A stretch of DNA of 64,000 bases from Methanobacteriota archaeon (lineage in GTDB: Archaea; Thermoplasmatota; Thermoplasmata; UBA10834), in contig CP070748.1 in assembly GCA_020348345.1 (NCBI GenBank), positions 570,667 through 634,666 of the forward strand. The letters are read 5' to 3'. The position numbers and the translations under genes are program-made. Shown piece by piece: positions 1-10,327 of the stretch; position 1 is the first letter of the stretch; each line of letters opens with the position of its first letter. The notes under the pieces were generated by a model. It was not told the origin of the DNA. It worked only from the letters and a program-made list of their open reading frames with translations, and ran no database searches.

Positions 1-396
1 CATCAAACCTGAACAGGGTTCGGGCTCCAGCAGCCCGTTGCCCTTGATTTTACTCTTCTTCCATCAATGCGCAACTCTGTTGTTCCACCTTTCTCCTCTG
101 CTCTGCTCGTGTGCACTTCTCGCCCATGTCCGTTTGCCTCCCAAATCAGCCGAAGCCAGCTGTCGAGGCACGAGCAACGCTACTTAAATGCTTCAAAAAC
201 TCGCAATGCAATTACCTAAGTGCATTTTTATTCAAGCATAAACATGTCCGTCCGACTGCGATGCTGCCCCCTGCAGGCTTCTTCGGAAGCTCCCTCGGCA
301 GCAGTTGCGATCATACTGACGCGCCCCGTTTCGAGGGCAATCGTCATATACATGTCGAAAGCTCTATTCCTGCTATCTAACGGGGGTTCGTGGCAA
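1..396. other. Upstream non-coding region with a small hairpin
   Basis: No convincing gene is visible here. A perfect 6-bp inverted repeat (CGGGCT, loop CCAGC, AGCCCG) lies at 21-37 and is followed by a modest T-rich stretch at 48-60, so it could be the end signal of a gene outside the window. A weak TATA-like CTTAAATG is at 183-190. The frame of the downstream giant protein is open from GTG 220, but the stretch 220-396 encodes no recognisable signal peptide, so I treat it as untranslated. Confidence 0.4.
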
Positions 397-3300
397 ATGA
401 CAGTCTTCTGGAGGAGAAGCCGAAAGAGCATGTTCGCTACCGTATTCTGCACAGCATTGCTGACGACATCGATGCTGCTCTTTCCCACAGGATCGACAGA
501 GACGAATGCCGTTTCGAGCACTTTGAGGGTCAGCATTCTCCAAGATATGCCGGACTTCAACATCTACAATCTCGGCTCTGACAGCTACTGGAAGAATATG
601 ATCCTCAGCTGGCCGATCGAAAGCCTTGCTGTGGTCGGCCTGTACTCTGTACCGTATCCGCTCCTTGCACAGAGCTGGACGTTCGATGAGAATACGCTCA
701 CAATCGACATCTACCTTCGGGAAGGAGTCCTCTTTCACGATGGCCAGGAGATGACGGCGGAGGACGTGCATTATTCCTATCTGATGGCGAGGGACGGTAC
801 GACCTACTCCGACAGCATCATCCCAGCGTTCGACGCGGATGATAACAATTGGGTGACAGAGGCCGAGCTCAACGCCGGGATTCAGATAATGAGTTCCTAT
901 CACGTGAGAATGGTCATGGCGAAGCCCTACGGACAGTTCTTCTCGAAGACGCTGACAGTTCCAGTCATGCCAAAGCACATATGGCAGAACCATGTGGATT
1001 ACGAGAACAGGGTAGACGTCACGTGGGGCACCGATCCCGCGGCGGTCATCGCGACGGGACCGTTCTACTACGCGGAAGGAGTGGCTTTCGACCATCGGGT
1101 GCTCGACAAGAACACGCAGTACTGGGGCCAGAGCTTCGTCCTGCCTGATGGTTGCAGAACCTACCCGCCGAACGTAGACAGGTTGCACTTCTCGATCGAG
1201 GCGAACATCGACTCCGCGATAAACGCGCTGAGGAGCGGCGAGATAGACCACATCGCCACTCCCATCCCGCCGGACCCCAACAAGCTGGCGCTCATAGACT
1301 CCGATCCGAGGATAGATCTCTTCTATCCCGAAGATGCTGGATACTTCTACCTCGCATTCAATATGAAGAAGGAGCCGTTCGGCTCCTTAGATTTCAGAAG
1401 GGCCGTGTCCCATCTGATAGACAAGACCCATATCGTTGACTCCTTCATGGGCGGCTTTGGAGCGGAGGGCACCACAGCCGTATCGCCCTACTTCGGCTAT
1501 TGGCATAACCCCGCTCTGACCGACTATGTCTACGACGACCCGGACGACCCATTGACGACCATCCCAGAGGATATCCTGGACAGTGCCGGTTTCTGGGACA
1601 CGGATGGCGACGGCTGGCGCAACCTGCCAGACGGCTCAGTCATGGACAAGATCACTATCCTTGCCCCTCCAGAGGACTACGATCCCGTAAGAATTCGCTC
1701 GATGGAGATGATAGCCAACGCCCTCGTCAAAGTGGGCATCAACGCCGAGGCGGAGGCGGTGGATTTCAACACTCTCGTCGCGAAGCTCGTTGCCTTCGAC
1801 TATCAGATGCTCATCGCGGGTTGGAACTTCAGAGGATATACGGAGTGCGTGAGTGTCCTCTATGACATATACGGCCCGGCCGCTGCAGGAAACTCGTGGG
1901 CGTTCTGGTCCGACACGAATCCGAACCCGTTCTACTCGGATCTCGGCGAGGTGAGCACCCTCGCTGATGAGGAGACCATGATGCTAGTGGACTATCTTGC
2001 GGACCTCGAGGACGGCGCAAGAGCAACCTTCAACATCGCCGAGCAGATAGACTACGTCAAGGAAGGTCAGGAGGTCGTTCTCGACGCCGTCCCGTGCAAC
2101 ATCCTATACCATCGGGTGAATGTGATGGCCACTAGCACCGCATGGACAGGCTGGGTGCCGCATATGGGCGCCCTGCTGAATAGGTTCTCCCTCTCGGAGC
2201 TTTCGGGCGGCGGTGTCGATCGCATCTATGATGACGCAGGCGAAGGAGTCAATGTAGCTCTGTCAGCTCCGCGCACGCTTGAAGCAAGTGCTGTCATCCC
2301 CGGGCACGTGGTCGTCATAGACGATCACGGCCTTGCCGTCCCTAATGCTACTGTGACCATGACATTCGAGCCTCTGTCGCCTGCTTTGATGGACGTCGTG
2401 ATCACTCCACCCTCCGGATTGACGGACAACGAGGGTGTGTACGAGTTTACTATCACGGGAACGATCCAAGGCGCTGGAGTTGTCAGAGTCTCGGCAGCGA
2501 GCGGCGTTTATTCGGATGAAGATGCAATGATTGTCACTGTATCCGCAGCGATACCTACGACGTTAACCCTGCATGCTTCGATTGAAGCGACGGTTATGGC
2601 CCCTCCATCGTATGCCGAGATATCCCTGTCGGTCTTAGATCAGTACGGGCAGCCTGTTGAAGGAGCGGAGATAAGCGTCGACGAGAAGTTGTTGGACGCG
2701 GGAATCGTCACGCCTTCGACGGTTGTCACCGATGCGACTGGCTCCGCAGCAATGACCTATGGCGTCACGCCAGACGGAATGAGGCGCGCAAGTCACACAT
2801 TGGACAGGGTGCTCCTGACGGTTTCAAAGGACGGTTACAAGCATGCGGACTCTGCTTATTTCGAAGTGCTCGCATACAACGATGCCCTGCCGGACTGGAC
2901 TCTCGTGAACATCGTTGACGTCACCACCACAGCGCTGTCTGCGGTGGTATCCTTGTCGACCGTGACGATACATGCGGTAGATGACGAGGGCAATGCATTG
3001 AGCCACCTGCCACTAGTTGTTGAGTACACCAATGATTCCTATGTATCGATGCCCGTTACCAGCATCACGACGGACGGCGCAGGTTTCGCGTCGTTCGATG
3101 TCGAGGCCGCTGCGGGCGCTCCCACTGGAGCATTCAGCGTAGCCATCGGAAACGCCTCCACGGTGAACACGGTGCCTGCATCGGTCACATTCACTCATCT
3201 GAACGGGGCTCCAGGAGAAGAGATGTACGGAGGCTACATCGTCTACGACCAGGCCGCGAATTTCATGCCCGTAATCGGTTCGCTTAGCGGGACTGCCTAT

Positions 3301-4998
3301 GTTTGGGACTCGACCGGCGTTCCCGCAGAGGGCAAGGCCGCGCTGATCGTGCCCGCAGCCATGGAAGGCTTCCTCGTAGACTCTGAACAGGCTGAGTGGA
3401 ACTCGCTCAACGATTATACGGGAATAGTCGTCACGACATCAGCAGACGACCGCACGAGGTTGACCAGTGGCCCATTCAGTGTCCCTGGTTACAGCAACCC
3501 ATGGGGGATCCTGATGGAGGGCGTTGACATGATTGCGGGCGAGGTGGAGCTCACGCTCAATGGCGTGGATATAGCGCTCTCCGACCTGCTTGGAGAGGTC
3601 GTGATCGTGCCGGAGGCTTCGGGGGATTTCGACTGGATAACGGGCTTGCACGTGGTAGAAGGACAAACCGTAATCACAGGAGGGTACGCGTATGGAAGGT
3701 CTTATGAAGTGCTGTCCGCTAGCCACGTCGTGCCATCTCACTTCGTTCGTGCCATGAGAGATTACTATGATACGGCGCCGGTCATTGCGACAGTGACTGA
3801 CGAGCACAACCAGCCTGTAGAGGGCGCGGCGGTCTTCATCTGCCAGCCCTACCATTATCCGAACACGGATTACGGTGTGCTCGAGTACGATATCGACTAT
3901 TGGACCTGGTCATGCGTATTCACCGACGCAAGCGGCGATGCTGAGGTGACCGTTATAGCGGTCTCCCCCGGATATGTCGTCAGCGATTCGTTCGTCGCTG
4001 CGGACGTGGCCGCTATTCCGTCTCCCGAGGGGTGCGAGATAACGCTTATGTCGCAATCGCAACTGTTCATCCTCCCGCAGAAGTGCAAGGTCGATGTGAC
4101 GCCGATCACGACCCCGGTGCCAATTGGCGAAGATTTCGTGGTTGAGGCGTCGATACTCAATCTCTCCGCCGATGGTCCCTTAGACGACATGGTCGTCAGC
4201 ATGTATGCGGGGACCGAAGACACTGTTATAGGAGAGTATGTCACTGGCGCGGATGGCATGGCGTCATTTCTCATAAACACGTCTGGCATAGTCGCATTGG
4301 AAGCGGGATTCATACCCGTCACTCTCAGCGCGGTCGGACCGGGCTATTGCTACGCCTCATACAGGATGATGGTCCCGTTCAAGAACCCAAGGCCGGAGAT
4401 AACGATATCTGAGCCCGCCGAAGGAGAGATCATCACTTCCTCGACCGTGACCATTTCGGGCGTTGTTACCGATCTCAATGGCGTCGCCTCCGTGAGCGTA
4501 ACCATCGATGGCGGAGGCCCGCACGATATCCCGATAGCGGTGGGCGATACAACAGTGCCTTTTGAGTACACCGCGCACGACCTTGATGACGGCCCGCACA
4601 ATGCGGTGGTCCAGGCGGTCGATATGCTCGATGTGACCTCGACGGAGCTCCGCGCTTTCATCGTCTCGACCTCGCAGTTCGTGCTCGTTCGGTACGCAGG
4701 GCCTGCTCATGATAGCGCAGTAGGGATGAGCTTCCAACCGTCTGCGAACGGGCTGTGGGGGGCGACGATTGAGAACAATGGCCTCAGCGGTGTAGCTATA
4801 GTCATCTACGAGGTCGATGGGGGCGAGATGACACGGGTCGCTCGCCTGAAAGTGGGCTTCCAGGGAGATTCGAGCGCGACAGCCTATACCGAACCCGTGA
4901 GCTTGGTCGGCGGGCAGGAGTATCTCATGGTCTTCACGCCGCTCGGACCGGAAGGGGGTAGCGCTCTGGTCATCCCGATGTTCGAAATGCAGCACTGA
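397..4998 (+). CDS. Secreted family-5 solute-binding protein fused to Ig-like repeats
   Basis: Of about 1533 residues. An N-terminal signal sequence (basic MTVFWRRSRKSMF, then a hydrophobic stretch ending near FPTGSTETNA) precedes an SBP_bac_5 domain at about 40-610, the fold that binds oligopeptides or other oligomers for ABC importers; the text LREGVLFHDGQEMTAEDV is typical of it. Residues about 640-1425 are repeated beta-sandwich (Big_1/Ig-like) modules, the last with PEGE-type DLNGVASVSVTIDG text, followed by a 100-residue unknown C-terminal domain. No C-terminal membrane anchor or sorting motif is seen. The usual SBP is only 500-600 residues, so the repeat extension is the unusual part. 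Start: ATG 397 gives a clean signal peptide; ATG 352 and GTG 220 are alternatives. No permease or ATPase for peptide import is adjacent. Function as binding protein is from family knowledge; an adhesive or docking role for the repeats is inferred. Confidence 0.85.
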   Translation: MTVFWRRSRKSMFATVFCTALLTTSMLLFPTGSTETNAVSSTLRVSILQDMPDFNIYNLGSDSYWKNMILSWPIESLAVVGLYSVPYPLLAQSWTFDENTLTIDIYLREGVLFHDGQEMTAEDVHYSYLMARDGTTYSDSIIPAFDADDNNWVTEAELNAGIQIMSSYHVRMVMAKPYGQFFSKTLTVPVMPKHIWQNHVDYENRVDVTWGTDPAAVIATGPFYYAEGVAFDHRVLDKNTQYWGQSFVLPDGCRTYPPNVDRLHFSIEANIDSAINALRSGEIDHIATPIPPDPNKLALIDSDPRIDLFYPEDAGYFYLAFNMKKEPFGSLDFRRAVSHLIDKTHIVDSFMGGFGAEGTTAVSPYFGYWHNPALTDYVYDDPDDPLTTIPEDILDSAGFWDTDGDGWRNLPDGSVMDKITILAPPEDYDPVRIRSMEMIANALVKVGINAEAEAVDFNTLVAKLVAFDYQMLIAGWNFRGYTECVSVLYDIYGPAAAGNSWAFWSDTNPNPFYSDLGEVSTLADEETMMLVDYLADLEDGARATFNIAEQIDYVKEGQEVVLDAVPCNILYHRVNVMATSTAWTGWVPHMGALLNRFSLSELSGGGVDRIYDDAGEGVNVALSAPRTLEASAVIPGHVVVIDDHGLAVPNATVTMTFEPLSPALMDVVITPPSGLTDNEGVYEFTITGTIQGAGVVRVSAASGVYSDEDAMIVTVSAAIPTTLTLHASIEATVMAPPSYAEISLSVLDQYGQPVEGAEISVDEKLLDAGIVTPSTVVTDATGSAAMTYGVTPDGMRRASHTLDRVLLTVSKDGYKHADSAYFEVLAYNDALPDWTLVNIVDVTTTALSAVVSLSTVTIHAVDDEGNALSHLPLVVEYTNDSYVSMPVTSITTDGAGFASFDVEAAAGAPTGAFSVAIGNASTVNTVPASVTFTHLNGAPGEEMYGGYIVYDQAANFMPVIGSLSGTAYVWDSTGVPAEGKAALIVPAAMEGFLVDSEQAEWNSLNDYTGIVVTTSADDRTRLTSGPFSVPGYSNPWGILMEGVDMIAGEVELTLNGVDIALSDLLGEVVIVPEASGDFDWITGLHVVEGQTVITGGYAYGRSYEVLSASHVVPSHFVRAMRDYYDTAPVIATVTDEHNQPVEGAAVFICQPYHYPNTDYGVLEYDIDYWTWSCVFTDASGDAEVTVIAVSPGYVVSDSFVAADVAAIPSPEGCEITLMSQSQLFILPQKCKVDVTPITTPVPIGEDFVVEASILNLSADGPLDDMVVSMYAGTEDTVIGEYVTGADGMASFLINTSGIVALEAGFIPVTLSAVGPGYCYASYRMMVPFKNPRPEITISEPAEGEIITSSTVTISGVVTDLNGVASVSVTIDGGGPHDIPIAVGDTTVPFEYTAHDLDDGPHNAVVQAVDMLDVTSTELRAFIVSTSQFVLVRYAGPAHDSAVGMSFQPSANGLWGATIENNGLSGVAIVIYEVDGGEMTRVARLKVGFQGDSSATAYTEPVSLVGGQEYLMVFTPLGPEGGSALVIPMFEMQH

Positions 4999-5082
4999 TG
5001 CCTGTGCGGTATTATTGATCCTGAGCCGAGAGAGAGGGCAATGAGCGATAGCCATCGGGCAAGAGGAAGATTCGCAGCGCGG

Positions 5083-8000
5083 TCAACGCGTCTCTGATGA
5101 GGTGAGAGTCTGCTCCGATTGCGAGTCAGCGGAGAGCTCCTCGTCCTCCATTTCCGCAAGGTCTGAACCATTCTCCTTTCTGCCGATGATGCCATTCATT
5201 CCGTTCAAGCCTCTGCGCTTCCTGGTGTTCTGGTCGACGAAGGTTTCGATCATCAGGTGTGCTCCTGCGAAGTCCGCGTCGATGTCACCCGTCCAGTTCA
5301 TCAGGCTCTTTCTGTAGACCTTCTCGACTCTTTCGAGGAAAATGCCCAGCTTTGCGTCGATATCCTTCGGCCGGTCACCCTCGAACACTACTGCAGCATA
5401 GACCTTGGTTCCACGCTTGATCATGACACGATAGTGCTCAAAGCCGAAGAACTTCAGGCGCTCTTGCTCGGAGGACATCGAGTCCTCGACGAAGTTCAGA
5501 ACCGCCGTGAGCATGCCCGTGAAGATGTCCTCGTCTATATCCTCCTCGTGCTTCGCCTTCTCGTGCCTGCTGATCAGGAAGCCGTCCTCGTGCACTAGCA
5601 TCATATCGCGGATGACGAACGGCTTCCTCCGAGTGCTCATGACCATGCCGAACAGTCCGAGCGAGATGCCAGCAGTGAGAAGCAGCAGAACCATCCCCCA
5701 GCCGCCGAAGCTTTGAACGATCTCTGGCTTCGAGACCGTTATGGCCATTGTCGAAAGGTCGCTCAGGCCGTCTTGATCGAACACTCTTATGTCCACTTCA
5801 ACCGCTCTCGAGGATTCTTTCGAGCCCAAGAACGACTCGGGGAAGTGAATCCTCACGAGGGTCGAGGTAACTGTGATGTGCTCGGCATATTCCGCATCAA
5901 TCATGAGAAACATCTGACTGGGCTCTGAATCTGGATCCGTTATGTAGGCCGAAAGGTCGTAGGACACCTCGACACCTACCGTCGCTGTGAAGTCGTGCTG
6001 GATGTCGAAGCGTGGAGCATCTGGAAGCGCCGTTACCGTCAGTATGATGGTGTCCTCCACGATCGCTCCCTCGGTGTCCGTCGCCCGAACGGTCACCTTC
6101 GTCTCGCCGTTGTAATTCTGTTCGGTGGTGAATATCAAAATCAGGTCTCCGAGGCCGTTCCAGTTAGTGCTCACATTGACTTCGTCGCACCAACAGAACG
6201 CCTCGATGATGAGGTTATCGCCATCCTCCTCATCCTCAAACCATGCCTCCAATCCGTCGGCGGAAGGATATGGTATGGGCCAGTCTTCTGTGAACGAGTG
6301 GTCGGGCGGCCCAAGCGATTCAGGCGGTCTGTTGTCCGATATCGTCACATTGATGGTCCAAGAGTCGGAGAATTCGCCGTCGCTGACGGTGATGACGACA
6401 TCAACGGTCAATCCGTTCATTGACATTGGATAGCACATAGACATCGTCGTGCCGATGATCGCTATGTGCGAGTCGCTAGTGGAAACACGCAGCGAATCGA
6501 CGGCGTCGTCCTCGTCCCCAATGTACCTGGACGTGTCGAACTCAAACCTCTCGTCGTACCTCACTTGCAAATCCGGCACATTGGCTATCCACGGAGCTTG
6601 GTTGACCGGAAGCACCTTTATCAACGCCGCATCCTCGACGCGAGCGCCCTGCGGGTCGATTGCGCTGATTATCAAATACTCCTCTCCAGACCAATCAGGC
6701 GGAGCATAGACGTTGACCTCGTTGGAATCTGTCAAGTTGACGAATACGTGCGCCTCGGATGCCGTGTAGTATAGCTCATCCCCGTCGAGGTCCATGAAGT
6801 AGTCATCAAGATCGAACACGCGCATGAGCGCCTCTCCCTGCATCAGCACAATAGATGGAAGGCTTTCGATATTCACAGGAACATGGTCCTCGGTGACGCT
6901 CACGACAACGACGGTGGAACTCTGAAGGTCGCCGTCGCTGACGGTCACAACCGTCGTGTGTGAGGTTCCCATCAGCTCTTGCGGGTATTCAAACAGCAAT
7001 GAAAGCCTATCGTTGTCAACGCTTACGTATTTCTCACTCGTCTCGTCGACTGATAGGCTGAGCTCGCTCTGATTGTTGTCGACATCGGTGACGTGGTAAC
7101 GCATATTGTACAGATATGGGTAATCGTAATGGACGATAAGATTGGGTATCGAGTCGATGGCCGGAGCGTCGTTCACCGGCTCGATGTTGACGGTCACCCA
7201 TGTAGAGCTCGCTCCTCCTTCAGTGTCTACCACATAGAGTCTGAGCATGTCGGTGCCGTAGCAGTCCGGCTTGGGCGTGAGTGTGAGCTCCAGATGACCT
7301 GTCTTGTTCTCGTCGACAGATGTGACCAGGCTCTCGCCTGTCACGTACCATCTGAGCTCTTCATCGCTGTTCTCGAGATCGCTGACGTGAGGTCCTATGT
7401 CATAGCTCCAGGTTGGGCCGTCTTCAGCAGCAACCTGGTCTGGTATATCGCTTGTGAACTCCGGCGGATGCCCGACGCTTTCTATCGTCAGGAAACGGGA
7501 TTCGACGAAGCCAGCGCTCGTGACAGTCACATAGCCCGTGGCGTGCGCATCACCCGATATCAGCGTGACGGAAGCGCCAGTGGTCAAGCTCAGCTCTCCA
7601 AGCTCGTCCGTTATAGACCATGCGTACTCCGCATCGGGCACAAGATTGCCGAACTCGTCGATTGCCGCGGCCTGCAGTTCAATGATCGAATCTTCTGGTA
7701 CAGAGTCGAGATCCTGGGGGAGTATCCTCAGCGAGGCAATGGGCCCAGCATTCACCGTTATGGGTGGGCTCAGGCTTTCGACGCCGTTCGCTTCAACGAG
7801 TATTCTGACAGTCTCAGCAGTGTAGTACCTCTGGTTTGTGATCGTCACGTGTCCCGCGCTCAAGATGGTCACCGACGTCACCCCAAGGTCCGATGTCGCG
7901 GTGGTCGTGCCCGTCGCGTCAAAGGCGGTCAAGTTGACGAGGCCAACGTAGTTGGTCATCGTGAGATTCTCGCTGTTCTTCGCCCATATGTCGACGTCGA

Positions 8001-10140
8001 ACAGCTCGCCGACGGTGACGGATTCAGGCACGGTGATGTGGAACGTCGAAAGCGCTGTTCCATAGGTCAGCCAGAAAGCGTCGACGTTCGGAGTGCGAAG
8101 CGTATCCGCAGAGACAAGGACCGCGCGGAGGCGCACTGTCGGCTCGAGCGAGTAGAGTGGCGCTGTCATTTCCGACGTGAAGTAGTCCCATGAACCACCA
8201 TTGTTGGTCGATACATAGTAATCGATGCGGCCGACGGAATCGTCGTGGACCGCGTTGAATGACAACCACGAACTGAAGTCCGGTGGTGTGTAGTCTGAGG
8301 TTTCTATCCAACCCGTTGGAGCGTAGCGTTCCCAGTGGGCAGTGAATCCGGAGAATATTGGTGTCAGCCACTCATATTCCGTGGCGAGGTAGATCCTGTA
8401 TCTGATGTACTTGGCTATCGACAATACAACGGTTCCGCGGTCCTGGAACGGATCGCTCCAATCGGTCCATGAAGGGTCGGCCAACGAGGTCGAGTTGCCA
8501 GTTCGAAGCATTACGCCGAATTCGGGCTCCTCGAGAGGCTCTACTCTGAGATAATCGAACTCAGCACGCGGCTGGGCAGCGGAATCGGACGAGACGAATA
8601 GGCCAATCTTGACCTTCTGCCTGAGCGTTTCAATGCCTGTGAAGTTATGCACCTCGGTCCAAGATTGCCCGTTGGTGCCCGCGTACAAACTCACTCCAGC
8701 CGGTTCTCTGACGATTCTCAGGTGCGCATTGGTGTCGTCCGGCCAAGCCAGAGTTGCAGCGACCGAGCTGACGCCCCCGTCGCAGAGAGTCACCTCGATC
8801 TCTCCATTGACGCCGACGCCCTTCTTCGATATTGAGACCCAGCTGGAGCCACAATCAACGATTAGCAGGCCTGCCTGCATGTAGTTGACCGTGAACAGCT
8901 CATTGATGCTGGTGGTGGCTTCGAAGGCTCCAGTCACTTCCTGGTAGAGGTAATTCGCTCCCAGGGTGGTATCCTCATTGGCAGAATAAGAGGAACCGAG
9001 TATATTGAGCCAGCCTGGTGTCGAAAGCCCCACGTTATAGCCCCCGCCGTATGGGACAGGATCGTTCATCCACATCCATTTGTCCGATAGCGGCGCCGCT
9101 GAGAACTCGTCGCTCAGCAACGAGAGAGTGCCGTTCATCCAGTCAGCGGTCGTGAAAGTGCAATTCGTTCCTGGGCCCAGGACGCTTGATTCGTACGCAC
9201 CCTCGTCGCCTTGTAGCGTGTAGTTGATCATCAGCCGAGGCCTGTACATAGCCCAGGTCTGTTCGTCCGAGGAGATGAAATTCTTGACCGAATCGCCTGG
9301 AGTCTCATCGGGCACGATGATCATGCCGTTGTTGGGGATGGTGCCACGAATCCATCTCTCGACGAGGTTGGATATCTCGAAATCCTTCCACTCGTCGGTG
9401 TTATCGATCAAGCCTGCGAAGTATACAACCGGGGAGTAGTCTCCTCCAGGCGAGGCCCAGAACGCGGATATTGAGGGCTTATTCCAGGTCACCTCGGACT
9501 CCACGAACGGCACGTCCAGTGAGTGAATCCTTATCGCAACGTCGCTGCCCTTGCCTCCTGGATCCTGGTACATCCACAGGGTGGCGTTGTCGACATACGC
9601 TCCGCTGGGTATTGAGGAGAGGTCGAACCTCATGAGAATCCTGTTGACCCTGGTGATTTCCGAGTCTATCCTCAGCTCCCGCTCCAGGCCGTAGTTCTCC
9701 GTCGCCTTTTCCTGATAGATGTATGCGTCCTGTCCTGCTCCCTCGTCAGGTTGAATCTCTACGGTGATCGTGAATGTATGGGTTTCGTCTAGGACAATCG
9801 ATCCAGGATGTGAGTCTGTATCTACGTTCGCGGTGAACCCTCCCGCATAGTCCTCCGGCGAATCCTCGGACACGGATTCGTTCACGTATTCGAGGCTCGC
9901 GGAGCCGGCTGATATGGCTGTGCCCACAGCATCATAATCCTCCGGAGTGTCAAGGTCCCATCTGACAGTCCGTGTGTAATCTACGTTGTCCAAATCGATA
10001 GGGTCGGACGCGGCGAGTGGCACAAGGGCGAGGAGTGTGGTAAGCAGCATAGCTGCGCACAGAAGCATCGCTGATATCGCGCGAGAACGGACACGCTTCC
10101 GGGGTGGCACGTGTCCCCTCTCCGAAGATCCCTTTGACAT
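5083..10140 (-). CDS. Giant cell-surface protein: DNRLRE, ConA-like and cadherin-like repeats, one membrane span, cytoplasmic sensor-like tail
   Basis: About 1685 residues. Residues 1-40 form a basic signal sequence. A DNRLRE-type module (AYIYQEKATENYG... IL MRFDLSSIPSG pattern) lies at about 135-300, a DUF1349/ConA-like lectin fold at about 340-535, then Ig-like modules and about five cadherin-like repeats (PPEFTSDIPDQVAAEDGP-type openings with acidic D-x-D-x-D calcium-type motifs) to about 1470. A membrane span follows (WGMVLLLLTAGISLGLFGMV, about 1476-1500) and a cytoplasmic tail of about 185 residues whose beta-beta-helix-beta-beta-helix order resembles a roadblock/longin fold. Start ATG 10140 is chosen over the upstream ATG 10236 because GAGGT sits about 9 bases before it and a TATA box lies at 10193-10200. 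It converges with the solute-binding protein. Adhesion plus inward signalling is inference. Confidence 0.85.
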   Translation of the reverse strand: MSKGSSERGHVPPRKRVRSRAISAMLLCAAMLLTTLLALVPLAASDPIDLDNVDYTRTVRWDLDTPEDYDAVGTAISAGSASLEYVNESVSEDSPEDYAGGFTANVDTDSHPGSIVLDETHTFTITVEIQPDEGAGQDAYIYQEKATENYGLERELRIDSEITRVNRILMRFDLSSIPSGAYVDNATLWMYQDPGGKGSDVAIRIHSLDVPFVESEVTWNKPSISAFWASPGGDYSPVVYFAGLIDNTDEWKDFEISNLVERWIRGTIPNNGMIIVPDETPGDSVKNFISSDEQTWAMYRPRLMINYTLQGDEGAYESSVLGPGTNCTFTTADWMNGTLSLLSDEFSAAPLSDKWMWMNDPVPYGGGYNVGLSTPGWLNILGSSYSANEDTTLGANYLYQEVTGAFEATTSINELFTVNYMQAGLLIVDCGSSWVSISKKGVGVNGEIEVTLCDGGVSSVAATLAWPDDTNAHLRIVREPAGVSLYAGTNGQSWTEVHNFTGIETLRQKVKIGLFVSSDSAAQPRAEFDYLRVEPLEEPEFGVMLRTGNSTSLADPSWTDWSDPFQDRGTVVLSIAKYIRYRIYLATEYEWLTPIFSGFTAHWERYAPTGWIETSDYTPPDFSSWLSFNAVHDDSVGRIDYYVSTNNGGSWDYFTSEMTAPLYSLEPTVRLRAVLVSADTLRTPNVDAFWLTYGTALSTFHITVPESVTVGELFDVDIWAKNSENLTMTNYVGLVNLTAFDATGTTTATSDLGVTSVTILSAGHVTITNQRYYTAETVRILVEANGVESLSPPITVNAGPIASLRILPQDLDSVPEDSIIELQAAAIDEFGNLVPDAEYAWSITDELGELSLTTGASVTLISGDAHATGYVTVTSAGFVESRFLTIESVGHPPEFTSDIPDQVAAEDGPTWSYDIGPHVSDLENSDEELRWYVTGESLVTSVDENKTGHLELTLTPKPDCYGTDMLRLYVVDTEGGASSTWVTVNIEPVNDAPAIDSIPNLIVHYDYPYLYNMRYHVTDVDNNQSELSLSVDETSEKYVSVDNDRLSLLFEYPQELMGTSHTTVVTVSDGDLQSSTVVVVSVTEDHVPVNIESLPSIVLMQGEALMRVFDLDDYFMDLDGDELYYTASEAHVFVNLTDSNEVNVYAPPDWSGEEYLIISAIDPQGARVEDAALIKVLPVNQAPWIANVPDLQVRYDERFEFDTSRYIGDEDDAVDSLRVSTSDSHIAIIGTTMSMCYPMSMNGLTVDVVITVSDGEFSDSWTINVTISDNRPPESLGPPDHSFTEDWPIPYPSADGLEAWFEDEEDGDNLIIEAFCWCDEVNVSTNWNGLGDLILIFTTEQNYNGETKVTVRATDTEGAIVEDTIILTVTALPDAPRFDIQHDFTATVGVEVSYDLSAYITDPDSEPSQMFLMIDAEYAEHITVTSTLVRIHFPESFLGSKESSRAVEVDIRVFDQDGLSDLSTMAITVSKPEIVQSFGGWGMVLLLLTAGISLGLFGMVMSTRRKPFVIRDMMLVHEDGFLISRHEKAKHEEDIDEDIFTGMLTAVLNFVEDSMSSEQERLKFFGFEHYRVMIKRGTKVYAAVVFEGDRPKDIDAKLGIFLERVEKVYRKSLMNWTGDIDADFAGAHLMIETFVDQNTRKRRGLNGMNGIIGRKENGSDLAEMEDEELSADSQSEQTLTSSETR

Positions 10141-10192
10141 GTCACTGGACCTCGCTCGCCCTTGAGCAAAACGTAACAACTCCCGCGCAGAG

Positions 10193-10201
10193 TATATATA
10201 G
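10193..10201 (-). promoter_or_regulatory. TATA box for the giant cadherin-like protein
   Basis: TATATATA on both strands at 10193-10200, about 55 bases upstream of ATG 10140. A start of transcription near 10170 would leave a leader of about 30 bases carrying the GAGGT ribosome binding site. This spacing supports ATG 10140 rather than 10236 as the start. Confidence 0.55.
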
Positions 10202-10327
10202 GAACGAGACTGGGTTATCGGTGTTGATAATGGCACTGGCTCGAACGCCTTGCATATGACATTATGCCCACGTCGACCCAGCTGTTCCCAGCGCTGGAAG
10301 GGTTTAAGTACTGCCCGTTGACGGCGA

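Noticed and set aside
7093-8193. 366-codon open frame on the plus strand
   Set aside because: Antisense to the cadherin-like gene; no family features, and the minus-strand frame has continuous domains.
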